DNA of 24,177 bases, from positions 1 through 24,177 of the forward strand of contig JBBREK010000036.1 of NCBI GenBank assembly GCA_038203025.1. The letters are read 5' to 3'. The DNA comes from UBA11346 sp038203025 (GTDB lineage Bacteria > Planctomycetota > UBA11346). Of the stretch, positions 1-7,556 are shown in pieces (position 1 is the first letter of the stretch; every line of letters begins with the position of its first letter). The translations under genes and the position numbers were made by a program. The notes beneath the pieces were generated by a model that did not search any database, was not told the DNA's origin, and worked only from the letters and a program-made list of their open reading frames with translations.

Positions 1-72
1 CAGCCTTGCGGCAGGGCGTTGTGGACTGCCTAGCAGCCTGGCCTCCGATGCGGCGCTCAGCCCCAGCACCAC
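1..72 (-). CDS. possible 5' end of a gene running off the left edge
   Basis: On the minus strand a strong Shine-Dalgarno match (AAGGAGG, 80-86) lies 7 bases from a GTG at 70-72. The frame stays open to the window edge (24 codons, beginning M-V-L-G-L-S-A-A). The reading frame is too short to assign to any family. The ribosome site and spacing are the only support. It could be chance in GC-rich DNA, or a third gene of the minus-strand series above it. Between 73 and 305 I see only the hairpin listed separately. Confidence 0.2.
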   Translation of the reverse strand, partial: MVLGLSAASEARLLGSPQRPAARL

Positions 73-274
73 CTGGGTTCCTCCTTCCGACCGGCTCGCT
101 TTCCATCTTGACCACCGGCATCCCGCCGGCCAGACCTTGTCCGACGCGTGTAACTCCGACTCCACCAAATCGGGGCAGCATCACAACTGGCGGCGGAAGT
201 GCATGCAGCGCTATTCACTGTCGCCATAGCGATACAGGCTGTAGAGGGACGCGGTGGTGTGTGGAGGACGGGGA

Positions 275-295
275 GGGCAGTATTCTCTCCTGCCC
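275..295 (-). terminator. hairpin just downstream of the 306-983 gene
   Basis: GGGCAG (275-280) and CTGCCC (290-295) are perfect 6-bp inverted arms around a 9-base loop. They begin 10 bases after the stop codon of the minus-strand gene that ends at 306. The position suits an intrinsic terminator, but there is no clear U-tract after the stem on the minus strand. It may instead be a pausing or RNA-stabilising hairpin. Confidence 0.35.
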
Positions 296-305
296 GATTG
301 TAGTC

Positions 306-983
306 TTACTTGCGTCGGCGGAGGGCGTGCGAGCCACCGGTGCCGGTGCCGGGTTCGGTTGCCAGGGATGGCTGGTACGGCGTTGAGCTGCTGGCCAGGG
401 TGCGTTCCGAGGTCGGCGGACCACCGGTGCGCTCGGCGGTCACCGGCGGGGGCGGAGCGACGTTGATGCCGAGGGCGGCTGCGGCCTTGAGCAGCCGGTC
501 GATGGCCGGGGACCAGCCATTCATCGCCGCTTCTTGATCCTCGCTGGCGTGGTCGTCGCGATGGCGGTGCATCAGCGACAGCAGGTTCTCGAACCAGCGT
601 CCGGCCTGCACCTCGTCGGCCGAGGCGATGGCGCGGGCCAGGTCATCGATGTGGTGTGCGGCGCCGGTGAAGCGTTCTCCCTGACGCAACATTGTCACGA
701 CGTCGGCGGTTACGCGCTCGGCCCAGGCCGAGGATCCGGTGAACTGGCCGATGGCGGTGCGTAGGTTCTCGCGCGAGCCGGCTAGGCGTAGCGCCGACCA
801 CTCGGTCATCTCACACAGGGTCTGCGGCAGCGTGCGCTTGCCCACGGCGGCAAGCTGGGCGGCGAGTTGCGGGCAGCCATGCAGGGTCCGGGTACGCGCC
901 TCGACCGCCAGGTGTGCGGAGAGCTCATGTAGCAGCAGCAGGGCACGCACCTGCTGGGTTGGAGACCATGTGATGGAGGCCAT
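306..983 (-). CDS. hypothetical protein, 225 aa
   Basis: I do not recognise this protein. The first ~160 residues are rich in Ala, Leu, Arg and Glu, contain several His-Leu/Glu-Leu helices and look like a soluble all-helical domain. The last ~50 residues are rich in Pro, Thr, Ser and Gly and are probably disordered, ending in a basic R-R-R-K. There is no signal peptide or membrane segment. The ATG at 983 has only a weak, very close AGGA upstream. It lies 41 bases downstream of the small Cys/His protein that ends at 1025, on the same strand, so the two probably share a transcript. A possible terminator hairpin follows. The codon pattern and length support a real gene, but function is unknown. 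Confidence 0.6.
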   Translation of the reverse strand: MASITWSPTQQVRALLLLHELSAHLAVEARTRTLHGCPQLAAQLAAVGKRTLPQTLCEMTEWSALRLAGSRENLRTAIGQFTGSSAWAERVTADVVTMLRQGERFTGAAHHIDDLARAIASADEVQAGRWFENLLSLMHRHRDDHASEDQEAAMNGWSPAIDRLLKAAAALGINVAPPPPVTAERTGGPPTSERTLASSSTPYQPSLATEPGTGTGGSHALRRRK

Positions 984-1024
984 GTCCTGGCTACTATGCA
1001 GCCTCTCGGCTGAATCGCCAGCAC

Positions 1025-1264
1025 TCAGACGGAGGCGGGGGCAGGTGCGCGCGGTCGGGCCGGGGCCAGGCAGTGCGGACAGGCCAGACGGCTGGCGACG
1101 TGCATGCGACCGTCAGAGCCGCGTCGCAGCGGGCGATGCACCAAACGATGGCCGCAGGCGAGGAGGTAGTCCTTGAACCACGGCTTGCGCGGGTCGGGGG
1201 TCGACCAGCGTAGGACCGGACGGACGGGGAGGATGGTGGCGTTCATGCCGCCATCTTGCGGCAC
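1025..1264 (-). CDS. small Cys/His protein, possible zinc ribbon, 79 aa
   Basis: This short protein carries a C-G-H element (ACGHRL, about residue 37) and a C-P-H-C element (ACPHCL, about residue 62), with the spacing of a one-zinc ribbon or knuckle. The tail is Ala/Pro/Arg-rich. I chose the GTG at 1264 because AGGA sits 7 bases upstream. An in-frame ATG at 1246 would give 73 residues but has no ribosome site. No named family is recognised. The stop is 41 bases before the start of the 306-983 gene, so the two are likely co-transcribed. A zinc-binding regulatory or RNA/DNA-binding role is possible but is inferred only from the Cys/His pattern. Confidence 0.5.
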   Translation of the reverse strand: MPQDGGMNATILPVRPVLRWSTPDPRKPWFKDYLLACGHRLVHRPLRRGSDGRMHVASRLACPHCLAPARPRAPAPASV

Positions 1265-1312
1265 GGTGCCGTCCTGCGTGCACGCAGACGTGCACGTAGG
1301 AGTGGTCAGGTC

Positions 1313-3187
1313 CTAGGGCTTTGGCTCTGCCGGCTTGGCTTCGGGCTGCTCGGCGGGCTTGGCTTCGGGCGTCTTGGTCTCTGGCTGTACTTCGGCCGCC
1401 GGCTTGGCCTCCGGAGCGGCGGCAGTCTTGCCGACGACTTCCTTCAGAGTCACGTCGAAGACCAGGATCTGGTTGGCCCCGATCTTGGGCGGGCTGCCGG
1501 CCTCGCCGTAGCCGAGGGTCGGCGGGACGAAGAGTTTCCAGTGATCGCCGGGGCGCATCAGCTGCAGACCTTCGGTCCAGCCCTTGATCACGCCGGTGAC
1601 AGCGAATTCCATGTTGTCGTTGGCGTCGAACTGCTCGCCGTCGATGAGGGTACCCTGGTAGGCGACCTTGACCCGGTCGGCGGTGGTCGGCTTGGGCCCG
1701 TCGGCGGCGCCACTGTCGAGGACCTGGTACTGCAGGCCGCTGGCGGTGGCGGTGATGCCGGGCAGCTTGGCGTTGTCAGCCAGCCACTCAGTCACCGTCT
1801 TGCCGCTGCTGCCCGCCATCGGCTCCTTGGGCTTGTCCTCCCACCAGGTGCTGATGTCCGGGTGCAGCTTCTTGAACGAGCTGTCGCCGATGACGTAGAA
1901 GAACTGCTGGAAGCGCTGCTGGGCGCGTTCGGCGCGCTGCTTGCCGCTCGACTTCTTCTTGTCGCCCTTGTCGCCCTTGTCGCCCTTGTCGTCATTCTTG
2001 TCCGCGTCCGCCTTGGCCTCCTCGTCGAGCGAGGCGTCGTAGGTCACGAACACGGCGACGTAACGGTTGGAGGCGGCCGGCGTCTTGCTCTCGCCGTCCT
2101 TCTTCTCCGGTTCCTTGACATCCTCTGGCTTGTCGTCGTCGTCGCCGATGGCGACCTTGCCGAACATGAACGAGTAGCGGAGGCCGTCCTTGGTGGTGAC
2201 GTCAAGCCGCCCCTGGGTGCCGAACAGCGCGTAGGGCTTGTCCTGCAGCAGCACGGTCAGGGCGTTGGGCATCTGGAACAGATGCGGCTGATCGGAGACG
2301 TAGAAGCCATGCGTCTGCAGCCAGCGCAGATCGAACGGGCGGACGCCCTGCAGGCGCATGAAGGACAGCTCAGAAAGGACCTCATCAACCTTCGCCTTGG
2401 CGACGCGCTTGTCGGCGGGGACCTGCTGACTTTCCCAGTCCTTGTCCGTACCGGCACGGGAGGCCCTGGTCACTGCTCCAGGGCTGATCGTACCCTTGTC
2501 CGGATCGACCTGGTAGTCGACCATGGCGATACCGCGAACGTTGTCGCGCTGGATCTTGAACGGGTCGGTCTCGACGTAGTCGACGAACTTCGTCGACAGA
2601 TCGCTATCGACCTTGGCGGTGTAGACCTCGATCTTTCCCACCTCACGGACATAGCTGACGCCATCGCCGCCGTCGACGCGGTTGCCGACGATGACGTCGA
2701 GGGAGGTCGCGCCGGTGCTGTCGGTCAGGGTCACGCGCTTGCCGAAGCCCTTCTTGGCCGAAGCTTCTGGTTCGAGCGGGTCAATCACGCCGAGGGCCTC
2801 GAACTCCGTCGGCTTGTCGGTGACCAGGCGCCCTTTGCGTACCCCAAGAATGCCAGCTGAGGTCCGGGTAACGCGGGTGTTGCCGTCCGCAGGGTAGCCG
2901 AAGTTGCTGGGGATGACCCAGCGGTCGCCGTCACGCTTGACCTCGAAGATGCGGGCCGCCGCCAGGGTCTCGTCCCAGGTGACGACACGCAGGCCGGTGA
3001 TCGATTCGGCGCTGACGCCCTCGCGGCCGAGGACGCCACCTTCCTTGAGGGTCGCGACCGGTGCGTCGGAACGCATGGCCGGGATGATCCAGGCGGGAAT
3101 TGCGGTAGCGACGGCGAGCAGGCCGAGCACCACCGGGAGGGTGGCGCGGTTGCCGGTCGACGTCTTGGGAGCGGTGTTCTGGTCCAT
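1313..3187 (-). CDS. DUF4340-type protein fused to an FKBP peptidyl-prolyl isomerase, 624 aa
   Basis: The protein is probably anchored in the inner membrane facing the periplasm, as the third component of the Gld-like ABC operon. Residues ~17-40 form a membrane anchor. Residues ~40-420 resemble the DUF4340 proteins that accompany GldF/GldG-like permeases. A charged Asp/Lys linker with a D-K-G repeat follows. Residues ~480-585 form an FKBP domain: VAYQGTLIDGEQFDAN, VIKGWTEGL, the LGYGE loop and ILVFDVTL are all visible, so isomerase activity is plausible. The last ~39 residues are a Pro/Ala/Lys/Glu tail with repeated EAKPAE-like units. I chose the ATG at 3187 because AAGGAG lies 6 bases upstream. 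A longer in-frame ORF upstream only reads the end of the preceding gene. The gap to that gene is 11 bases. The FKBP fusion is unusual. Confidence 0.85.
   Translation of the reverse strand: MDQNTAPKTSTGNRATLPVVLGLLAVATAIPAWIIPAMRSDAPVATLKEGGVLGREGVSAESITGLRVVTWDETLAAARIFEVKRDGDRWVIPSNFGYPADGNTRVTRTSAGILGVRKGRLVTDKPTEFEALGVIDPLEPEASAKKGFGKRVTLTDSTGATSLDVIVGNRVDGGDGVSYVREVGKIEVYTAKVDSDLSTKFVDYVETDPFKIQRDNVRGIAMVDYQVDPDKGTISPGAVTRASRAGTDKDWESQQVPADKRVAKAKVDEVLSELSFMRLQGVRPFDLRWLQTHGFYVSDQPHLFQMPNALTVLLQDKPYALFGTQGRLDVTTKDGLRYSFMFGKVAIGDDDDKPEDVKEPEKKDGESKTPAASNRYVAVFVTYDASLDEEAKADADKNDDKGDKGDKGDKKKSSGKQRAERAQQRFQQFFYVIGDSSFKKLHPDISTWWEDKPKEPMAGSSGKTVTEWLADNAKLPGITATASGLQYQVLDSGAADGPKPTTADRVKVAYQGTLIDGEQFDANDNMEFAVTGVIKGWTEGLQLMRPGDHWKLFVPPTLGYGEAGSPPKIGANQILVFDVTLKEVVGKTAAAPEAKPAAEVQPETKTPEAKPAEQPEAKPAEPKP
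1958..1991 (-). repeat. 9-bp in-frame tandem repeat in the DUF4340-FKBP gene
   Basis: Three perfect copies of CTTGTCGCC (plus-strand reading, 1958-1984) and a partial fourth encode the acidic/basic D-K-G repeats of the linker between the two domains. Because the unit is 9 bases, copy-number change would lengthen or shorten the linker without breaking the frame. Confidence 0.8.
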
Positions 3188-3198
3188 GATGTGCTCCT

Positions 3199-5985
3199 TC
3201 AGACCTGGCGCCGGCGGGCGGCGGGGATGTGGCTTTTCTCGCGCACCACCCGGTTGGCGAACACGCCTAGGGCGATGGCGGCGAGCACGCCGGAGGGGAT
3301 GGCGACGGCGAGGAACTTCACCCACCACTGGTAGCGTTCGACGGTGCGGGTCTGCTGAATTTCCAGCTTCCGCTCCTCCTGGTCGATCTTCAGCTTGAGG
3401 TCGTTGACCTCGCGCTGAATACGGCGCTGGCCGACGATCTCGGCGCGGCTCTTCTCCTGCGCCTTGGTGTCCTCGTCGATGTCGGTACGGGCGTCGATCT
3501 TGTCGAGCGAGGCGCGGAAGTCCTCGTTGACCTTGTCGATCTTGCCCTGCAGGTCGGTGGTGACTGCCTCGAGCTGGGCGCGGCGTGCCTCGCGGGCGTC
3601 GGTGGCGACCGTCTCAAGCTTGAGCAGCGGACGCGGCAGCGGTCGGCGGGTGCGCAGGGCGAGATAACTTTTGTCGTCGAACAGGGCATCGATGGCGTTG
3701 GCGACGAACTGCACGTTCTTGAGATTCATCAGCACGCGCAGCTCATCCTGCTTGCCGAGCTGGTTGCCCTGGTCGCGGTAGAAGCGGAAGAACTCGTTGT
3801 CGACCAGGTCGAGGTCGGCCACGACCACGACGTGCACCGGCTTGCCGGACAGCGCGCCGGTGGCTGGTTTCGGGGCGTCCTTGGCCGCTTCGCCATCCTT
3901 GACGGGCTCGGCCTTGGCGCCGGGCGCCAGGCGCGGATAGGCGCTGGGCATGCTGCCGGTGATCTCAACTGCGAAGGCGGGGCGCTTCGACTGGTCGGGA
4001 TAGGGCCGGCGCTTGACCTCCTCGGGACGCTTGAGCTGCAGCTGGCCCTGATAGCTCGGCTGGCTGAGATCCATGATCGTGTTCATGCCCCAGGGGCTGC
4101 CGGAGGCAGGCAGCAGCAGGGGGGTGACAGAGATGCCAGCCGGCTTGTCGGCGGTGGCGGAGACCGTGCCCGGGTAGGGCAGCAGCAGGGCGTTGACCCC
4201 GGTGGTCACGTCAGAGCGGTCCGAGCTTTCGATGCAGCCCTGGGCGCTGGTCAGCCAGACGAAGTTGGCCGGGATCAGCTCGCGGAAGAAGTGCGAGGGG
4301 TTGAAGTCGCTCCAGTAGATCTCATCGGGTCGGAACTCGATGCCGAGCGCCTGCATCAGCGGCCGCAGCTGGCCCTTCTGGGGGCCGTCGCTGGGTGGTG
4401 GCATACCCATCATCTGCTGCTGCTGTTGCGGGTTACGCTTGGGCTGGCTGGGCACCAGGTCGCCACGGCCTTGCATGAGCTGGAAGAACGGCAGGGGGTC
4501 TTCCAGGAGCAGCGCCGGACGGCCGGCCCAGATATAGTCGTGCAGCTTTTCCATCTGCGGTTCCGTCAGGGTGCTCGGCTGCGGTACCATCAGCACCTCG
4601 ACCTCGGGGGCGACGTCACTGTCGAGCGAGACGGTGCGTACCTCGTACTGGCGCTTCCATTCCTCGACGATCTCCCAGCCCGGGGTCATGCCCATGGTCT
4701 GGTAGTTGAAGCCGCCCATCACGTCCAGGTCGGTGGTGGCGATGCCGAGCACGCGCTTCTTGGCGTCGCTGACGCTGCGGATGGCGCGGACCAGTTCGTA
4801 CTCGACCGACAGGCCGGGGTCGAAGTTCTCAATCAGCTGGGTGCGACCGGCGCTGGCGATGGCGGCGCTGAGGAACACGTCAGCCATGCGGCGGCCACCG
4901 GCGCTGTCGACCACCTGCTTGCGCGGCTTGAGATTGAATTCGGTCTGGGCCAGGGTGCCGTCGTCATCGAGCGCGTCGGCGGGATGGCGTAGGTCGAGTT
5001 TGACCATCGATGGGGAGGCGCGGGCCATGGCCTTCAGCTTATCGGTGACCTCCTTGCCCTTGAGCGCCAGTTCGGGCGGCAGGTCGCGGGAGATGAAGGC
5101 GGTGATGGTCACCGGCGCTTTCAGTTCCTTGAGTGCCACGACCGAGGCGGCGGAGACCGAGGACAGCCCCTCGGCGGTGGTGTCGGCGTCGATCCCGGCC
5201 CGGCCGGTGAGGCGGCTGAGGTTGGCGATCAGGACGATGGCGAAGAACAGGCTGGCGATCTGCGTGACCACGACGACGTGGCTGCCTGGACGCCAACGAC
5301 GGCTGGACAGGACGAAGGTGGCGGCACCGAGGGCGGCTGCGGCGACCGCCAGGGCCACGGCGATGGCGCCGATGGAGATGACACCACGCGAGAACCCATC
5401 GTAGAAGTCCCAGTGGTGGAACGACCACTGCGCCGCGGCGCAGCCGATGGCACCGATGACGAAGGCGACTGCGGGCATGCTCACCAGGGTCGAGGCGAGT
5501 ACGGCGATGGCGGCGAAGGCGATACCGGCGCACCACCAGCCGAGGTAGTTGGCGAAGACCAGGCCCCAGTCAGGGCTGCCCAGCCAGGCGATGACGAAGA
5601 CGTGCGACAGGGTGCAGAGCAGGGCGATAGTGAAGAACACCACCACCGCCGACCACTTGCCGAGCAGCGCGTCGAGCGGCGACAGCGGCAGGGTGAGAAG
5701 GTGCTCCTCGGTGCCGTGGTCGCGCTCGGCGGCCCAGGCGCCCATGCCCAGGGCGGGCAGCAGGACGGCCAGCAGCCAGCCGAAGGCGTCCTCGCGCAGC
5801 CAGGGGCCGAGATCGGCGATGTTGCGCGAGAAATAGTTGCTGCTGCCCGTCTCGATCCAGAAGAGGACGGCGCCGGCGATCAGCACGAAGGCGAGGATGA
5901 AGACGTAGCCGAGGGGATTGCCGAGGAAGCTGGATAGCTGGCGGCGGGCGGTGGCATCAATGCCGGAACAGTGCAGGGCGCTCAT
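3199..5985 (-). CDS. GldF-GldG fusion: ABC-2 permease plus auxiliary domain, 928 aa
   Basis: This is the membrane part of an ABC-2 type exporter. Residues ~20-265 hold about six hydrophobic segments of an ABC-2/GldF-like permease, with the typical E-R-D-H-G-T-E-E-H-L-L-T-L-P loop. Residues ~270-790 are a GldG-like extracytoplasmic auxiliary domain (ABC_transp_aux family). It includes the TAFISRDLPP-like start, a VEYELVRAI segment and a low-complexity poly-Gln/Met stretch near residue 535. Residues ~795-880 are a charged coiled coil, and ~888-912 a final membrane helix. In Bacteroidetes GldF and GldG are separate proteins needed for gliding. Fused forms are known outside that phylum, where the substrate is unknown. 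The start ATG overlaps the ATPase stop by 4 bases (ATGA), indicating coupled translation. Confidence 0.88.
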   Translation of the reverse strand: MSALHCSGIDATARRQLSSFLGNPLGYVFILAFVLIAGAVLFWIETGSSNYFSRNIADLGPWLREDAFGWLLAVLLPALGMGAWAAERDHGTEEHLLTLPLSPLDALLGKWSAVVVFFTIALLCTLSHVFVIAWLGSPDWGLVFANYLGWWCAGIAFAAIAVLASTLVSMPAVAFVIGAIGCAAAQWSFHHWDFYDGFSRGVISIGAIAVALAVAAAALGAATFVLSSRRWRPGSHVVVVTQIASLFFAIVLIANLSRLTGRAGIDADTTAEGLSSVSAASVVALKELKAPVTITAFISRDLPPELALKGKEVTDKLKAMARASPSMVKLDLRHPADALDDDGTLAQTEFNLKPRKQVVDSAGGRRMADVFLSAAIASAGRTQLIENFDPGLSVEYELVRAIRSVSDAKKRVLGIATTDLDVMGGFNYQTMGMTPGWEIVEEWKRQYEVRTVSLDSDVAPEVEVLMVPQPSTLTEPQMEKLHDYIWAGRPALLLEDPLPFFQLMQGRGDLVPSQPKRNPQQQQQMMGMPPPSDGPQKGQLRPLMQALGIEFRPDEIYWSDFNPSHFFRELIPANFVWLTSAQGCIESSDRSDVTTGVNALLLPYPGTVSATADKPAGISVTPLLLPASGSPWGMNTIMDLSQPSYQGQLQLKRPEEVKRRPYPDQSKRPAFAVEITGSMPSAYPRLAPGAKAEPVKDGEAAKDAPKPATGALSGKPVHVVVVADLDLVDNEFFRFYRDQGNQLGKQDELRVLMNLKNVQFVANAIDALFDDKSYLALRTRRPLPRPLLKLETVATDAREARRAQLEAVTTDLQGKIDKVNEDFRASLDKIDARTDIDEDTKAQEKSRAEIVGQRRIQREVNDLKLKIDQEERKLEIQQTRTVERYQWWVKFLAVAIPSGVLAAIALGVFANRVVREKSHIPAARRRQV

Positions 5986-6716
5986 GCCGCGACTCCCTTG
6001 GTCAGTTCACGGAAACGGGCCTCAAGCGTGCCGCCGGCGGCGAGTTCGGTCGGGGTGCCTGAGAAGCGCAGGCGGCCTTCACTGATCAGGATAACGTGGT
6101 CGGCGATGGCCTCGACCTCCTGCAGGATGTGGGTCGAGAGGAGCACGGTCTTGTCCTTGGCGAGGCTCTTGATGAGGTCGCGCACGAGTAGGATCTGGTT
6201 GGGGTCGAGGCCGGCGGTCGGCTCGTCGAGGATCAGCACCTTGGGATCGTGGAGGATCGCCTGGGCCAGCCCGACGCGCTGGCGGAAGCCCTTCGACAGC
6301 TTGCGGATCGGCTTGTGCCAGACCTCGTCGATGCGGCAGGACGAGGCGACCCGGTCGAGGGCGTCCTTGAGTCGGGCAGCCGACATGCCGTGGATGCGGC
6401 CGGCGTAGGCGAGCTGCTGGGCCGGGGTCATCTCCGGGTACAGCGGGCCGTTCTCGGGCAGGTAGCCGAGCTGCCGTGCCGCGGCGATGCGGTCGGTGTC
6501 GACGTCGATGCCGGCGATGCTGGCGGTGCCGGCGCTGGGCGCCAGGAAGCCGGTCAGCATCTTCATGGTCGTCGACTTGCCGGCGCCGTTGGGGCCGAGG
6601 AAGGCGGTGACCGAGCCTTGCGGCACGGCGAAGCTGACGTCCTGCACGGCGGTGAAAGCACCGTAGTATTTGCACAGGCCAGCCGCTTCGATGAGCGGGG
6701 GGGCGGAATCGGTCAT
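5982..6716 (-). CDS. ABC transporter ATPase, GldA-like, 244 aa
   Basis: This is the ATP-hydrolysing subunit of the exporter encoded by the next two genes. Visible motifs are Walker A GPNGAGKST (41-49), the Q-loop region near LGYLPE (83-88), signature LSKGFRQRVGLAQ (140-152), Walker B LILDEP (161-166), the D-loop GLDP and the H-loop STH (194-196). LSKG in place of LSGG is common in ABC-2 ATPases of the GldA/NatA/CcmA type. The length is normal for the family. GGAGG lies just upstream of the ATG at 6716, which supports the start. It is first in a minus-strand operon and divergent from the gene at 6863. The 146-base gap between the two must hold both promoters, but I see no convincing -35/-10 pair in it. 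Confidence 0.93.
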   Translation of the reverse strand: MTDSAPPLIEAAGLCKYYGAFTAVQDVSFAVPQGSVTAFLGPNGAGKSTTMKMLTGFLAPSAGTASIAGIDVDTDRIAAARQLGYLPENGPLYPEMTPAQQLAYAGRIHGMSAARLKDALDRVASSCRIDEVWHKPIRKLSKGFRQRVGLAQAILHDPKVLILDEPTAGLDPNQILLVRDLIKSLAKDKTVLLSTHILQEVEAIADHVILISEGRLRFSGTPTELAAGGTLEARFRELTKGVAA

Positions 6717-6862
6717 CGGACCTCCATAACGCCGCAGGAGACGCGCAGAGGGTGCGCAGCTTACCGGCGGGGGCGGCGGATGGTGCGGGGACCTAGAGCG
6801 CCTGCAACTGGTCCTTGCGGTCCGAGCGGTGAGCTGTCATGTGCCAAACCAGGAGCCAGACC

Positions 6863-7315
6863 ATGCAGTTCGACCTCAGCCGCGACTTCCTTGATGGGGT
6901 CGTCATGCAGCATCCGCAGGTGAAGAGCGGCCAGGAGGCCCAGATCCGTGCCGGAGGCCAGCTGCATTTCATGCCCAGCAGCGCTGACGGCACCATGCAC
7001 ACTGCGGTGGTCAGCTTCGCCCTGTTCATCGGCGAGGGTGACCAGCCCTTCGCCCGCGGCGGCTGGCGCTTTCTCTTCAACAGCGACGAGAAGGTCGACC
7101 CGCGCGAGCACCAGAACAACCCGTTCATGGCCCAGCTCCTGGTGGTTGGTGCTGGCAAGGTGATGGTCCAGCTGAACAACCTGCTGATGCACGCCGGCCT
7201 GCCGATGATCCCCTTCGATCCGACGCAGATGGCGGTGCGCGCCCAGGAAGGCCAGACCCCGCCCGGTGTCCCTGCTGGCGCCGTCCCAGCCCAGATCGTG
7301 GCCAAGCCCACGTAA
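6863..7315 (+). CDS. small soluble protein, possibly SecB-like fold, 150 aa
   Basis: No family is recognised with certainty. I chose the ATG at 6863, giving MQFDLSRD, because AGGAG lies 7 bases upstream. An in-frame ATG at 6839 lacks such a site. The protein has no signal peptide or membrane helix. Its layout, with alternating strand-like segments, a G-G-W-R-F-L-F turn, a long helix, then AGLPMIPFDP, resembles the C-terminal part of SecB (helix, then FPQL-x-L-x-P-V-N-F). SecB-type chaperones often pair with secretion or toxin-antitoxin genes. That link is a weak fold-level impression. The last ~25 residues are Pro/Ala-rich. It stands alone between the GldA operon and a strong palindrome that starts 6 bases after its stop. 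Confidence 0.7.
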   Translation: MQFDLSRDFLDGVVMQHPQVKSGQEAQIRAGGQLHFMPSSADGTMHTAVVSFALFIGEGDQPFARGGWRFLFNSDEKVDPREHQNNPFMAQLLVVGAGKVMVQLNNLLMHAGLPMIPFDPTQMAVRAQEGQTPPGVPAGAVPAQIVAKPT

Positions 7316-7320
7316 CGCAT

Positions 7321-7418
7321 GCTTCGGCTGCGCGCTACGGCCGGCCCTGGCCGGCGCTGCGGTGCGCTAAGCGCACGAGCGAACGCCTCGCCGTAGCGCC
7401 CGCGGAGCGGGCCGAAGC
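7321..7418. terminator. long nested palindrome, terminator-like or REP-like
   Basis: Outer arms GCTTCGGC (7321-7328) and GCCGAAGC (7411-7418) pair perfectly. So do GCGCTACGG (7332-7340) and CCGTAGCGC (7391-7399). Inside are two more hairpins: a GC-only stem at 7340-7355, and GTGCGC-TAA-GCGCAC (7362-7376). The whole forms a branched stem that begins 6 bases after the stop of the 6863 gene. It lacks a U-tract. It could end transcription, protect the mRNA 3' end, or be a member of an interspersed palindromic repeat family. I see nothing else of note between 7419 and 7484. Confidence 0.5.
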
Positions 7419-7484
7419 GCGAGTGAAACGAGCCACAGCGATAGTTCCTCTTTCTTGGGGGCGGTGTCACACTACAGGTTGACC

Positions 7485-7556
7485 ATGGCTCAGCGCGCAG
7501 GCATTGCGAGGACGGCCGGACGACCGGACGATCGGACGACCGGACGTTCTCCATGA
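7485..7556 (+). CDS. possible 23-codon leader ORF coupled to the SagB-type gene
   Basis: An ATG at 7485 opens a 23-residue basic frame (MAQRAGIARTAG, then an Arg/Asp/Thr/Gly-rich tail). Its TGA overlaps the ATG of the 7553 gene as ATGA. The 7553 start has no Shine-Dalgarno sequence of its own, so translational coupling from this ORF would explain how it is initiated. A weak AGGTT lies upstream of the leader ATG. The tail is encoded by an 8-bp tandem repeat. It could be a spurious ORF, as the peptide has no recognisable family. Confidence 0.3.
   Translation: MAQRAGIARTAGRPDDRTTGRSP
7516..7547 (+). repeat. 8-bp tandem repeat, four copies
   Basis: Four head-to-tail octamers of CCGGACGA occur with one changed base in the third and one in the fourth copy. 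They end 5 bases before the start codon of the SagB-type gene. The unit length is not a multiple of three, so a copy gained or lost would shift the frame of the leader ORF that reads through it. It might also be a repeated binding site. Confidence 0.75.

Noticed and set aside
6..386. 126-codon plus-strand open frame at the left edge
   Set aside because: It has Pro/Thr/Ser/Arg-rich composition without a ribosome site, and it overlaps the end of the better-supported minus-strand gene.
1256..2860. 534-codon plus-strand open frame
   Set aside because: It lies opposite the DUF4340-FKBP gene and shows the Val/Gly/Leu/Asp-rich composition of a GC-rich antisense shadow; it has no ribosome site.
3832..4992. 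386-codon plus-strand open frame
   Set aside because: It is antisense to the GldF-GldG fusion, whose family motifs are clear, and has low-information composition.
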